Positions 18,437 through 27,186 of a stretch of 64,000 nucleotides of DNA are shown here, piece after piece. How positions within the stretch are numbered: position 1 is the first letter of the stretch; each line of letters opens with the position of its first letter. Position numbers and translations under genes: made by a program. The DNA is from Rubripirellula lacrimiformis (GTDB taxonomy: Bacteria > Planctomycetota > Planctomycetia > Pirellulales > Pirellulaceae), in contig NZ_CP036525.1 of the NCBI RefSeq assembly GCF_007741535.1, positions 3,534,001 to 3,598,000 of the forward strand, in the 5' to 3' direction. The notes below the pieces were generated by a model. That model did not search any database. It saw only the letters and a list, made by a program, of their open reading frames with translations, and was not told where the DNA came from.

Positions 18437-19309
18437 TCACTTGTCGTAGATGTCGACGCCGAACGATTCCAATTTCGTGATGTGATCGGCTTTCGCTTTT
18501 TCGTCGATCGGGTTTTCGCCCAGATAGACCTCTAGGTAGGGTGCGAACCGACGATCACCTTCGGCGTCCTTCTGGCACATTTCGACCAGCGGATTCAGGT
18601 CGGAAATTTTGTTGCCCGAGATCAGCAGCATGTCCAGTTCTCGCAGTTCGACGATTGGCGACAGCGATTCGATTTGGTTTCCTCGGGCGTCCAAAGTGGT
18701 CAGCCATCCCAGTTTGGCTACCGGCGATAGATCTTTGATCTTGTTGTCCGAAATGTCCAACGACCAAATCTTGCTCAGCGGCGCGATCGGATCGATCGTT
18801 TCCAGGGTGTTCTTCGCGAGGTACAGGGTGCGCAGATTGGACATCTTTTCCAACGGCTTCAGGTCGCTGACCTGATTGTTCGACAGATCCAGCAGTTGCA
18901 TCGATGTCAGGCCGGCCAGCGGTCCAATGTCGCTGATCTTGTTGCCCGCCAGCGTGACCGATTGCAGCCGTTTCAGGTCCGCGATCGGTGTCAGGTCGGT
19001 TACCTGATTGGATTCCAGGTCCAACAGCATCAGCGCCTTGCAGTGCTGAAGTCCACTGAGATCTTTGATCTTCTTGTCTTTGCCGACGACTCGCGAGATG
19101 TTGGCAACGTCTTCCGGCGTGATCGGTTCATCGTTGTAGCGTTTAGCGAACACCTCGGCTCGCACGGCAGCCTCTAAGTTCGCATCGGGAAAAATCGAAG
19201 CCGGTTTAGCATCGGCTTCCTTCGCCGGCGGTTCGTCGGCCGCTACGGTCGAACAAGTGATCAGGCTACCGAATGTGATCGCGGCGAAAATCGTCAACAG
19301 GCGTTGCAT
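18437..19309 (-). CDS. secreted leucine-rich-repeat protein (internalin-like)
   Basis: ATG 19309 (MQRLLTIFAAITFGSLITCS) gives a signal peptide; an ATG 15 bp upstream is possible. After a leader segment (IFPDANLEAAVRAEVF), residues about 85-240 contain seven to eight repeats of about 22 residues. Their pattern is LxxLxxLxLxxNxIxDLxPL, for example LDLSNNQVSDLKPL and LDISDNKIKDLSPV. This spacing is the internalin/SDS22 type, giving a curved protein-binding surface. The C-terminal cap is LEVYLGENPIDEKAK. It is probably periplasmic or surface-exposed; the binding partner is unknown. Confidence 0.9.
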   Translation of the reverse strand: MQRLLTIFAAITFGSLITCSTVAADEPPAKEADAKPASIFPDANLEAAVRAEVFAKRYNDEPITPEDVANISRVVGKDKKIKDLSGLQHCKALMLLDLESNQVTDLTPIADLKRLQSVTLAGNKISDIGPLAGLTSMQLLDLSNNQVSDLKPLEKMSNLRTLYLAKNTLETIDPIAPLSKIWSLDISDNKIKDLSPVAKLGWLTTLDARGNQIESLSPIVELRELDMLLISGNKISDLNPLVEMCQKDAEGDRRFAPYLEVYLGENPIDEKAKADHITKLESFGVDIYDK

Positions 19310-19424
19310 GGCAGATCGAAGCATTCAAGGAAGGGAGGGATAGGAGGTGGGATAGTTACCCTCAATTCTAATTGCCGGCGGATCCGGCGCGAATCAAGGT
19401 TTTTTGAAGGGGGGAGGTGCTCGA

Positions 19425-19482
19425 GTTTGAGTTCAAGTTCGAGTTCGAGTTCGAGTTCAAGTTCAAGTTCAAGCACGAGAGC
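19425..19482. repeat. GAGTTC/AAGTTC hexamer tract
   Basis: About nine consecutive hexamers of the form GAGTTC or CAAGTTC run from about 19425 to 19482. The same hexamer makes up the arms of the repeats at 36405-36550 and 54903-56100, so this is a short dispersed member of that family. Confidence 0.85.
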
Positions 19483-19486
19483 TGGT

Positions 19487-19810
19487 GCAGCTCTGGCACC
19501 CCTCTCCCCCTCGTCGGCCGCGAGTTCTACTCGCGTCCGGCGTGGGGGAGAGGGGCCGGGGGTGAGGGGGGGCGACCGTCCAAAACCTCTCGCCGCACTT
19601 GCAGCTCTGGCACCCCTCTCCCCCTCGTCAGCCGCGAGTTCTGCTCGCGTCCGACGTGGGGGAGAGGGGCGGGGGTGAGGGGGGGGGCGAGCACGACCAA
19701 AAACGCGAGAGCAGTTGCAGCTCTGGCTCCCCTCTCCCCCTCGTCTGCCGCGAGTTCTACTCGCGTCCGACGTGGGGGAGAGGGGCCGGGGGTGAGGGGG
19801 GCGACCTTCC
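19487..19810. repeat. three tandem GC-rich palindromic cassettes of about 115 bp
   Basis: Three copies start near 19487, 19601 and 19716. Each begins GCAGCTCTGG, then CCCCTCTCCCCC, an inner palindrome GCGAGTTCTACTCGC, then GTGGGGGAGAGGGG and GGGGGTGAGGGGG. The outer C-rich and G-rich blocks pair, so each copy folds as a long hairpin with a second palindrome at its tip. Copies differ by single substitutions. No protein is encoded. Confidence 0.92.
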
Positions 19811-19843
19811 AAAAACTCTCGCCGCACCGCGGCGGCCGCGTTT

Positions 19844-20302
19844 CTAAGTCGACAGGCTGACCAAGTACTGGCCGCCGGTGGACGCAATCTGGCTTTTCAG
19901 CGTCAGGTTGGGAGCCAATCGCGACATTCGATCGACCAACCAGTCGGCAACGGCGTCGGCGTCCTGGCGGGTGGGGCAGCGAGCCATCGCTTCGCGTCCG
20001 CCTTTGCGTTCGAGTCGCTCGGCGGCTGCGATGATCGACGCTGGTTCGACAACGATCAGGTGTTCGGGCCACGCGATGACAGCGTCCTTGGCACCCTTGC
20101 CCGTGTTGCATCCCTTGTGGGCTAGCCGCTCGGGAGGAATCGGAGTTTTGTCCTGTTTCATCTTCTTCACCCGAGCCTTAGTCAAGCGGGTGTCGACGGT
20201 CGCACTGCGTGAATCGTTCGGCGGCATATCGCGGTCCACCGGTTCATCGCAAAGCCAGCATCGCCATCCATCGGTCTCGCCAATTTCGTCCAGTTGTGCC
20301 AT
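19844..20302 (-). CDS. small protein with HNH-like zinc motif
   Basis: A 152-residue protein with WRCWLCDE (Cys15, Cys18) and, after a Lys/Arg-rich stretch, LAHKGCNTGKG (His62, Cys65, Asn66). A CxxC followed by HxxCNxxKG is the layout of the HNH nuclease or zinc-finger core, but the usual catalytic His-His pair is not clear, so nuclease activity is only a possibility. The C-terminal half (EHLIVVEPASIIAAAERLERKGG, DADAVADWLVDRMSRL) looks like a separate small alpha/beta domain. It is close to the FAD oxidoreductase gene (about 90 bp) on the same strand, perhaps co-transcribed. No name assigned. Confidence 0.75.
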   Translation of the reverse strand: MAQLDEIGETDGWRCWLCDEPVDRDMPPNDSRSATVDTRLTKARVKKMKQDKTPIPPERLAHKGCNTGKGAKDAVIAWPEHLIVVEPASIIAAAERLERKGGREAMARCPTRQDADAVADWLVDRMSRLAPNLTLKSQIASTGGQYLVSLST

Positions 20303-20390
20303 TGGTGTTCCTAGTTCGGTTTTTTCTGGGGCAGATCAAAGGCGGCTATCGATCGCCGGTTTCCGGCAGCCATCGCCGAGTGATCGTGAA

Positions 20391-22091
20391 TTAGTGATTC
20401 GGGTTCCAGGTCAGCACTTGTCCGTCCGCGATAAGTTTGGTCTTCAGTTGTTCGCGATCGACATCTTGGACGGCAACCTGTTGGTCAATCGCATGGCAAG
20501 CCGCGGTCGCTGCCGATTGGCTGGTGACCATCAGCACAGGTTCCATACGGATACTGGCAAAGGCTGTGTGGCTGGCGGACAACGCAAAGGTTACCAGCAG
20601 GTTATCGCATTCGCTCTGTTTGGGGACGATCGCACCATAGCCGATCTGGTAAGGCCCGAACCCGCCTCGACCGCCCGCAATCTTGCCTTCCCGAGTGACG
20701 ACGCCATCTTTGACGATCCGGCGTATTTCGTGGACGTCGGTCCCATAGGATCCCAATCCCACTGGATCCGCTGCGATGGTCTTTCCAAAAGTATGCTTTT
20801 CCGTCAGCACCAGATCGCTGACCATCCGGCGGCCTTCGCGAATGTACAACTGATGCGGCCATCCGCCGGTGTCGCGAAATTCATCCTTGGGCAGTCCAAA
20901 TCGACGAACATCTTGCCGCAATTTTGGGGGAACACGCGTGTCGGTCGCAAGGAAGTGCAGCAGACCGCGATGGTAGTCTTCGATCTGCTTGGCGATGACG
21001 GTTCGGCGGTCATAGGTCGCCTCGGGCCACTGCCAACTGACGCCCGGCAGATTGCCACCAATTGTGGCGGTGTTGAAATCCCATTTTGAATTTGGCAGCG
21101 GGTCATGCTTGCTGAACCATCGCAGATCCATGTCATCGCCATTGGCAATGCAAGCTTCGATGAACCGAGCGACCAACTCGTACTGCTTGGGATCGTAGTT
21201 CGCTGGCGGGGCGATCGGGATCATGTTGTCCGGATCCGTCGTCAGGCATAGTCGAAAGCAATACGCCATCACGCCGGGGGCCGCTTCGCCCTGTTGTCCG
21301 GGGGCGCCGGAGTCGACCAGCGGAAGCAGGCCGCTGGTCGGATCGCCCTTCACCACGTAGGGATCCAAGGGAAAGTCGCGATCCCAAACTCCCTGGCCGC
21401 CGGTCACACGTCCGTTGCCACGGGGTTGTAGGTGGCCGGTGCGAGGTTCGTACTTGGGTGTGTAATGGATCCCGTTGTATTGTTCGCCGTATGGGGCATT
21501 GCCTTCGCGAGTCAACGTATAGCTGACGCCCGCAGCCGCCATCAAATCGCCTTCGTAAGTCGCATCGATGAACATTTTGGATCGGATCGTTCGTCCATTC
21601 GTGGTCCGTAGTTCGGTGATCGCAGCGCCTTCTTTTTTGACCTGATCCAAGCGAGCGTTGCGCAGCACCACGACGCCCGCGTCGGCCGCCATTTCGTCAA
21701 AGACGCGTTCGGCCACGTGCGGTTCGATCGAATAGGCGCCACCGGTCGCAGGCCCCCCCTTGGACTTGAACGGTTGATCCCAGTTCAGTTGTTTGCCATA
21801 GGTCGCGACCAGCCGCGTGAAGTATTCACGAGCGATGCCGCCAATGCTTCTCGGATCGCCGATGTCCACCGCGCTCAATCCGCCCGACGTCATACCGCCC
21901 AAGTGCCCGCCGGGTTCTACCAACACCACACGCTTGCCCATCCGAGCCGCCTGAACCGCCGCAATGACTCCGCCGGAAGTACCACCGTAAACACAGACGT
22001 CGGCATCGATGTCTCGCTGGGCTGAATTCGCAGGTGCCAGCAGAGCGAAGGTCATGCACACGGCGGTGAACGGGACGCAGATGTTTCGCAT
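20391..22091 (-). CDS. exported FAD-dependent oxidoreductase (FAD_oxidored family)
   Basis: The N-terminus MRNICVPFTAVCMTFALLAPANSA is a signal peptide, so the enzyme is exported. The dinucleotide fold VCVYGGTSGGVIAAVQAARMG follows at residues 31-51 (GxxxGG variant), with VVLVEPGGHLGGMTSGGL, the motif of the PF12831 FAD_oxidored family common in planctomycetes. KMFIDATYEGDLMAAAG is the second FAD contact, and an asynchronous C-terminal part ends in LLVTFALSASHTAF and an ASIRMEPVLMV stretch. The 566-residue length is normal. Substrates of this family are poorly known; a sugar or polyol is plausible. It converges on nothing and faces a repeat-rich gap upstream. Confidence 0.9.
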   Translation of the reverse strand: MRNICVPFTAVCMTFALLAPANSAQRDIDADVCVYGGTSGGVIAAVQAARMGKRVVLVEPGGHLGGMTSGGLSAVDIGDPRSIGGIAREYFTRLVATYGKQLNWDQPFKSKGGPATGGAYSIEPHVAERVFDEMAADAGVVVLRNARLDQVKKEGAAITELRTTNGRTIRSKMFIDATYEGDLMAAAGVSYTLTREGNAPYGEQYNGIHYTPKYEPRTGHLQPRGNGRVTGGQGVWDRDFPLDPYVVKGDPTSGLLPLVDSGAPGQQGEAAPGVMAYCFRLCLTTDPDNMIPIAPPANYDPKQYELVARFIEACIANGDDMDLRWFSKHDPLPNSKWDFNTATIGGNLPGVSWQWPEATYDRRTVIAKQIEDYHRGLLHFLATDTRVPPKLRQDVRRFGLPKDEFRDTGGWPHQLYIREGRRMVSDLVLTEKHTFGKTIAADPVGLGSYGTDVHEIRRIVKDGVVTREGKIAGGRGGFGPYQIGYGAIVPKQSECDNLLVTFALSASHTAFASIRMEPVLMVTSQSAATAACHAIDQQVAVQDVDREQLKTKLIADGQVLTWNPNH

Positions 22092-22758
22092 GGGATCGAT
22101 GGTGGATGCGGGGCGGACGGCATAGGCAGGGGAACTTGTTTGTCGAACCGGTGGCTATGCAAAATGCAGGCCGGTATCGAATGCCGGGTGGCACCAAGTT
22201 ATACCGTCTGCAGGACGCCCGGATGAAACCGCTCGTTCGGTTTCCCATACCCGTTGAGGAGACGAACGATTTCCAATCGATCAAGTCAGCAGCCGCCAAG
22301 CTCGCGAGTGCTTTCGATATTGGACCACCGATCCAGTCCACTTCGTGGCTGTCATGCAGGAAGTCCCGGAGGGACGACAGCTTTTTGCCGGTGGCCCCCG
22401 GCCACCGGTGCGGATCGATCAAAGTTCGTTTCTATTGCCCCGTCCGATCGCCGCCTTTCGCGGCGATCGGACGGGGCAATAGAAAGTGTCCGCGCCGGCT
22501 GATGCCCGTGGACCAAGGTCCACGGCAGGGAGCGATCGCCACTTCGTGGCTGGAAAAACTCAAACTCAAACCCGCCTCATCGAAGCGACTGGCTCGCCTG
22601 GCTTCCGAGTCGGTGGCACTGGACTCTGGCCGGCGGTTTCCGCGATGCTTCGAATGCTACCCAACCGGGGCTGGCGTGTGGGAGCCAGGTTGGATGCTGC
22701 GTCATTCCGCCATGCGGGCCCGCACATCAAAGGCGGGCTCGCAGGTAAGTCGCGTTGC
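22092..22758. repeat. gene-free, repeat-rich stretch with a 26-bp perfect palindrome
   Basis: No supported gene. A short palindrome CCGGTGGCC/GGCCACCGG lies at 22388-22408. A perfect 26-bp inverted repeat (TTTCTATTGCCCCG... at 22429-22454, mirrored at 22460-22485, 5-nt loop CTTTC) follows. The rest includes stretches with a worn, coding-like look (22486-22758) that I cannot assign. The palindrome has no T-run, so it is not a simple terminator. Confidence 0.75.
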
Positions 22759-23670
22759 TTAGAATCGATCGCGTGGATCGGTCAGGCCGTCGGCGAGGCG
22801 ACGCAGAGCTTCGGTTTCGATCTGGCGAACACGTTCGCGAGTCAGCCCCAATTCGGCTCCGATTTCTTTCAACGTTTTTGGTTCTTCGCCGCCCAGGCCG
22901 AATCGCAGTTTCAGGACCGTGGCTTCGCGTTCTTCGAGGTCGCCAAGCAGCTCCATCGCGTGACGCAGGATGTCGTGATCCAGCATCTCTTCGTCCGGCG
23001 CCTTCAGACGCTCGTCCATCACCATTTCGCCCAACGACCAACCGGAATCGGTCTGGTCGCTTTGCGGGGTGCTGTTGCTGATGCGGATTGCTTTGCGAAT
23101 GATCGGCAGCTTTTTCTTGGGCAGCCCCAAGACGCGTGCAACTTCTTCGTTGGTCGGCGTACGACCGAGTTCTTCGTTCAGTCGCGCCGTCGCTCGTCGC
23201 CACTTGCTAAGCAGTTCGACCATGTACGCCGGGATGCGAATCGTTTTCGCACTGTTGATCAGTGCACGCTTGATCGATTGTTTGATCCAGTAACTTGCGT
23301 AGGTACTGAATCGCGTGCCGACCGCTGGGTCGAAACCTTCGACGGCTCGCAGCAGACCCAGGTTGCCCTCTTCGATCAGGTCCTGAAGCCCCAGGCCTTT
23401 GCCGGTGTAACCGCGAGCGATGTTGACGACCAATCGCAAGTTGGCTCGGACCATTCGGTCGCGAGCCATCACGTCGCCTTGAGCGATCCGGCCGGCCAGT
23501 TCTTTTTCTTCCTGGGCCGACAACAATGCGGTCTCGTTGATCTCCCGAAGGTAAGTCTCTAGCGGTGACTGTGCCGTCCGTGAACTGGGCGCGACACGAC
23601 GACGGGTGTTGGAAACGGCTTCCTTCAGTTCGGCGTCTTCAGGATTGACGGCTGTATCGTATTGACTCAT
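22759..23670 (-). CDS. RNA polymerase sigma-70 factor, primary-like (group 1/2)
   Basis: Start ATG 23670 (MSQYDTAVNPED). Conserved regions follow in order. Region 1.2 is SPLETYLREINETALLSAQEE. Region 2 has ARDRMVRANLRLVVNIARGY, GLGLQDLIEEGNLGLLRAVE and the core RFSTYASYWIKQSIKRAL. Region 3 is TRRVN-like, here NEELGRTPTNEEVARVLGL. Region 4 has ATVLKLRFGLGGEEPKTLKEIG and LTRERVRQIETEALRRL. Region 1.1 is absent and the length is 303 residues, so this is more like a group 2 sigma or a short SigA than RpoD of gamma-proteobacteria. The -35 recognition helix is intact. It probably directs much vegetative transcription. Confidence 0.95.
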   Translation of the reverse strand: MSQYDTAVNPEDAELKEAVSNTRRRVAPSSRTAQSPLETYLREINETALLSAQEEKELAGRIAQGDVMARDRMVRANLRLVVNIARGYTGKGLGLQDLIEEGNLGLLRAVEGFDPAVGTRFSTYASYWIKQSIKRALINSAKTIRIPAYMVELLSKWRRATARLNEELGRTPTNEEVARVLGLPKKKLPIIRKAIRISNSTPQSDQTDSGWSLGEMVMDERLKAPDEEMLDHDILRHAMELLGDLEEREATVLKLRFGLGGEEPKTLKEIGAELGLTRERVRQIETEALRRLADGLTDPRDRF

Positions 23671-24139
23671 GGAATAATCGCCACGCAAGAATCGCTGGGA
23701 CCAATCCAGTGCTCGATGAGGCGTCGAAAGCAGCGCGAATCCAGACCAATGGGAAGTTTGGTCTGGGCTCAGCTTTCGGTTCGATCAAACGGGAAGGATC
23801 CCAAACCAGGGAAGATGGATTGGGTGAACACTTGGTTCATCGGCGCGCCCGCCGCAGCGACTGAAAGACTTAGCTAGCAAAGCTGGATTTGCCGCCCGTT
23901 CGGATCAATGTGGTTGGTGTGGTTGAACGAATTCGCACCGATGCGCCGTCACGGCCCAGGCGTGACGCCTTTGGATCGGCCCGTGACGCCTGTTCACCAC
24001 GAAAACTGCCCTGCGCCAAACGCATCAACGGCTTAGCGATTCTCATCCCTACGACCGGCCAAACGATATCGTTGCTTAGCCAACGTCAGCGAATTTCCCA
24101 AGCTCGTCACTTGGATGGCGCATTTGTCGTAGGACGCTG
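23671..24139. other. intergenic stretch
   Basis: Upstream region of the sigma gene. Direct repeats of CGTGACGCC occur near 23960 and 23983. No gene is supported here. Confidence 0.3.
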
Positions 24140-24476
24140 CTACTTTGCGACCCTCTTGGCTTGCCGTTGGATGATCGCTTCCAGTTTCTTGGCTTCGGCC
24201 TTCAAAGTGTCTGCGGGAATGACGGCCGGTTGGACATCGCTGTGACCGATGTCTTCGGTCTCCGGAATCGAACGCATTTGAAGATTGCGGTAGCACACCG
24301 GATCGTTGTGATCAATTGCCGCTGTGTTTCCAGCCATCCAGGTTTGCGCCGTTGAAAATCGGCTGCAGAGTCGTGCGAGGCGATTGGGCCGACGCGGGAC
24401 TTAGCGGAACATGGATCAAACATACGCAACCAACAGCAGCCAGTAAGAATCTCGTCATCGATTGAATGCTCGTCAT
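24140..24476 (-). pseudogene. DUF1080 (3-keto-disaccharide hydrolase-like) gene, internally deleted
   Basis: From ATG 24476 or 24458 the frame reads a signal peptide (MTRFLLAAVGCVCLIHV), then PIFNGANLDGWK, the first strand of DUF1080 proteins, then stops. In another frame, immediately following, comes AIDHNDPVCYRNLQMRSI, the typical last strand of the same domain, ending at 24140 after a helical Lys-rich tail. The domain is normally about 190 residues. Here its middle is missing and the ends are joined out of frame, so the gene is dead. It lies just downstream of an enolase-superfamily gene on the same strand, which may have been its operon partner. Confidence 0.85.
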
Positions 24477-24526
24477 GGAAGTGGCCAAGGTGACAGAATG
24501 CGAACTGCCGATTGTTTGCCAGCAGG

Positions 24527-25945
24527 CTATTCGGCCGGTGGAAGCGTTCGTTCGATTTCATCCAGGCGATAACCGAACCCAGGTCCGCTGAGCGTCGACA
24601 GATCCAATTTCCCATCGCGGCGTCGGTAGATCCCTGGATGGACTTTCGCTTCTGGGGCTGATGCGTCGGGATAAAACTGCATCCCGTTTGATTCGACACC
24701 CATGATCGTGCCGGCATGGGCTGCTAATCGGACGTGGGGGATTTGCGCCAGCATCGGGTTGGTCAAATCTTGCACCATCAGCGGCATTCCATGTGCCTTT
24801 GCCCAGCACAGGCTAAGCAGTGCGCCGGTTTGGGTTTTGCATGTTTTCAGTGCCACGCCGGTCCAACCCAAACGTTTGCCCAACGCCACGAACCGCCAAT
24901 CGTGCGCACTTTCGTCTAGGAACAGCGGTTTCCGCTGGGACACGCTATGCACGTCGATCTGATACTTTTCCAGATCGTAGGGGAATGGCTGTTCGACGTA
25001 GATGATCAGGTCGCTGATCGCCGGATGTTGTTGTTTCAGCTGGTCCAAGATGTCATTGACGTACTGGGCTTCTTGGGCGGTGCAGTTGAAGTCGGCCGAA
25101 AGGGCGTCGATGCCAAGTTCCAGAGACATTTCACCGACGCGAACCAGCCGATCGAAATCCCAGGCCGCATCATTGCCACGCAGTTTGACCTTCAAACACG
25201 TCAATCCGTCCTCGGCGATCCATTGCCTTAGCGTGACCGGATAACCGTCATCAGGCTCACTGCCCGACAAGTCCGATTGTTCCAGCGGATCCAGCCCGCC
25301 GACCAAGTGCCAAACCGGTAGCGACGTCGGGGCGTCCGCGACCAAATAATCGCTCGGGAACTGTCCTTCAAACGAAAGGCCCGTAGCCGATTCCGGTGTC
25401 GGGCCCGATTCCGGTGTCAGATAGGTAGCCAGGTCGTCTGACATGTAAGTCGAGTTGTACGTGTCATAGATATCGACGTCGTGCAATTGACCGTAGGCAT
25501 CGTGGGTCGCGATGTCGAAAGCGCTGGCCGTGATCAGTGCGGCCAAGTGAGGCATGGATTGATCGCCGCGGTTGGCGTTGAACGAATCCAGCATCTGGTG
25601 CATCGACGAATCCAGAAATGCATGGCCGATTTCCATCGGATGTCCAGCGACCGGAATCGATTTCCAGGCGGACGCAATTTCAGCACAGAACTGAGTCATC
25701 GCATCGTAGCGATCGGCGTAGGTCATCGTGGCCGATGGCCATGCCCAAGTCACTGACAAAGGCGTTTCGCCCCAACCGGTTGCCGACTTGCCATCGGCGT
25801 CGACAACGGTAACCGCGACGCGTACACAGGTGACCGAAGTGACCGATTCAGGTCCGAACTTCAACGGCATCCGCATTTGAACGGGCAGGTAATGAACGTC
25901 GACTGATTCGACGCGAACATCGGTAGGTTTGCGAAATGATGGCAT
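24527..25945 (-). CDS. enolase-superfamily (mandelate racemase/MLE-like) enzyme
   Basis: Start ATG 25945 (MPSFRKPTDVRVESVDVHYLP); a frame extension to 26008 is Cys-rich and unlikely. An N-terminal capping domain (residues about 10-140) precedes a TIM-barrel. The barrel shows LTCLKVKLRG (KxK base pair, second strand), DALSADFNCTAQE (first metal Asp region), VEQPFPYDLE (metal Glu) and PLFLDESAHDW (third metal/Asp-Glu). The end, GVALKTCKTQTGALLSLCWA, carries a Lys that would be the opposite-face base as in MLE and dipeptide epimerases. Reactions of this group begin with abstraction of a proton alpha to a carboxylate. The substrate is not evident. The broken DUF1080 gene is 50 bp downstream. Confidence 0.88.
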   Translation of the reverse strand: MPSFRKPTDVRVESVDVHYLPVQMRMPLKFGPESVTSVTCVRVAVTVVDADGKSATGWGETPLSVTWAWPSATMTYADRYDAMTQFCAEIASAWKSIPVAGHPMEIGHAFLDSSMHQMLDSFNANRGDQSMPHLAALITASAFDIATHDAYGQLHDVDIYDTYNSTYMSDDLATYLTPESGPTPESATGLSFEGQFPSDYLVADAPTSLPVWHLVGGLDPLEQSDLSGSEPDDGYPVTLRQWIAEDGLTCLKVKLRGNDAAWDFDRLVRVGEMSLELGIDALSADFNCTAQEAQYVNDILDQLKQQHPAISDLIIYVEQPFPYDLEKYQIDVHSVSQRKPLFLDESAHDWRFVALGKRLGWTGVALKTCKTQTGALLSLCWAKAHGMPLMVQDLTNPMLAQIPHVRLAAHAGTIMGVESNGMQFYPDASAPEAKVHPGIYRRRDGKLDLSTLSGPGFGYRLDEIERTLPPAE

Positions 25946-26026
25946 GGGGCAGCAACAGGGACGGATCCGCGGATGGTGAAAAGTCACCAGTGTACGGCAA
26001 AGGTCCATCGCCGGCGCGGGCCAACG

Positions 26027-26512
26027 TCATTCCGATTGAATCGCCCCGACCAATTCGCGAAGGTTCCTTGGGTTCTGGCCCAAATCGCCTTTGCCCAGCC
26101 GCGATTGACTTTCCGCCTGAACACGAGTGCCCTGGTCGGTCGGTTCCAGCGAAACGTTGATGTCGTCGGCGAACCCGAAAAACCGGGTGCGTCTGACCAG
26201 GTGAAGCCGGACCGGTTGGTCCGGCGTCCCAACGGGCTGCGGCAAATCATCCGCCTGCGCTGAATCATCCGATTCCAGTGTCCATCCCGACTGCGTCGAA
26301 ACCCAGTTTCGTATTCGGTCGGCCACGGCCTGCGGTTGCTGATCGATTTCCAAGGGGCGCAGTTGCGGGTCGGACGCGGTGTCCGAGAGCGCGGCGTGAT
26401 TGGTGGTCAATCCCCGGACGATGCTGTTAAAATTCATGCACGCCCACCCCAGGAAAGGAATCGCGATCAGCCACATGATGGGCCTACGCAGTTTGGTTCG
26501 TCTGCGGATCAT
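26027..26512 (-). CDS. DUF1499-family membrane-anchored protein
   Basis: Residues 1-30 carry a membrane anchor (IMWLIAIPFLGWACMNF). The rest contains QAVADRIRNWVSTQSGWTLE, RLHLVRRTRFFGFADDI and the ending GTRVQAESQSRLGKGDLGQN. The pattern RxxSRxGxxDxGxNxxRI is the family signature of DUF1499, here SQSRLGKGDLGQNPRNLREL. Function is unknown. It lies 12 bp upstream-wise of the 97-residue gene's stop and may share a transcript with it. Confidence 0.8.
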   Translation of the reverse strand: MIRRRTKLRRPIMWLIAIPFLGWACMNFNSIVRGLTTNHAALSDTASDPQLRPLEIDQQPQAVADRIRNWVSTQSGWTLESDDSAQADDLPQPVGTPDQPVRLHLVRRTRFFGFADDINVSLEPTDQGTRVQAESQSRLGKGDLGQNPRNLRELVGAIQSE

Positions 26513-26523
26513 CGGATCCGGTA

Positions 26524-26817
26524 CTACAGCAAGCCATCTTTTTCGAGCATCTCTTTGTATTGGTCCCGTTCGCGGCGAGTCGCTTCGAGGTCAAAGATCA
26601 GATACTTCATATCCAATCGCAATTGCGACAGGGCTTCTTGGACCAGGTTCAGGATGCGTCGACGACGGGTGCTGCATTCGACAACACGTGCCATCGCGGG
26701 AGCCACGACTTCGCGGTATCGGGCTGGAAGCGATTCGATCGCTTTGGCCATCTCCTGCAATTCGATCGGGGTTTCGTCGGCGGTTTGGGTCTTGGATCCG
26801 ATGGCGTTAGGGATCAT
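26524..26817 (-). CDS. small helical coiled-coil protein
   Basis: This 97-residue all-helical protein includes IELQEMAKAIESLPARYREVV and a C-terminal LEATRRERDQYKEMLEKDGLL, a likely short coiled coil. There is no signal peptide or transmembrane segment. No family recognised. It precedes the DUF1499 gene on the same strand by 11 bp, so the two probably form an operon. Confidence 0.7.
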   Translation of the reverse strand: MIPNAIGSKTQTADETPIELQEMAKAIESLPARYREVVAPAMARVVECSTRRRRILNLVQEALSQLRLDMKYLIFDLEATRRERDQYKEMLEKDGLL

Positions 26818-27186
26818 TCAGGGTCGCTCCGAGTGAGTGCGGGGAGGCTGTTTCGTTGATAGGCCATCCATTGCATTTGCAGTGCCGCGTCCCAGCGGCA
26901 AATCACAACCGTCAAGCGAAAGTCTTTATCAGTAAACGACTTAGGTCGATTGGTTTGCTGGCGATGCGTCCACGCAACGTTGCATTTTAACAACGCGGTT
27001 TCGGCTTGCCGGCAGCACCTAAATCATGATACAGAAACGTCTTACGCCGTTGGTGGTGGCTGGCGATCCCATGTGGTGTTTGTTCAACACCGGTGTCGCA
27101 TTGTCCACACACGCTCGTATTTTCGACTGGATCGGTCGGAGTCCTCGGCGAACAGATGATCGCACCAGGACGTTTGACGACAGTTC
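26818..27186. other. intergenic stretch
   Basis: A divergent region between the 97-residue gene and a large secreted-protein gene. No repeat or gene can be supported, and no promoter boxes stand out. Confidence 0.3.

Noticed and set aside
19304-19887. Overlapping frames in the palindrome region
   Set aside because: Low-complexity Ser/Pro/Arg products of the GC-rich cassettes, with no start signals or conserved motif.
22106-23562. Plus-strand frames in the repeat-rich gap and opposite the sigma gene
   Set aside because: They run antisense to the sigma factor or across palindromes, and lack a plausible ribosome site.
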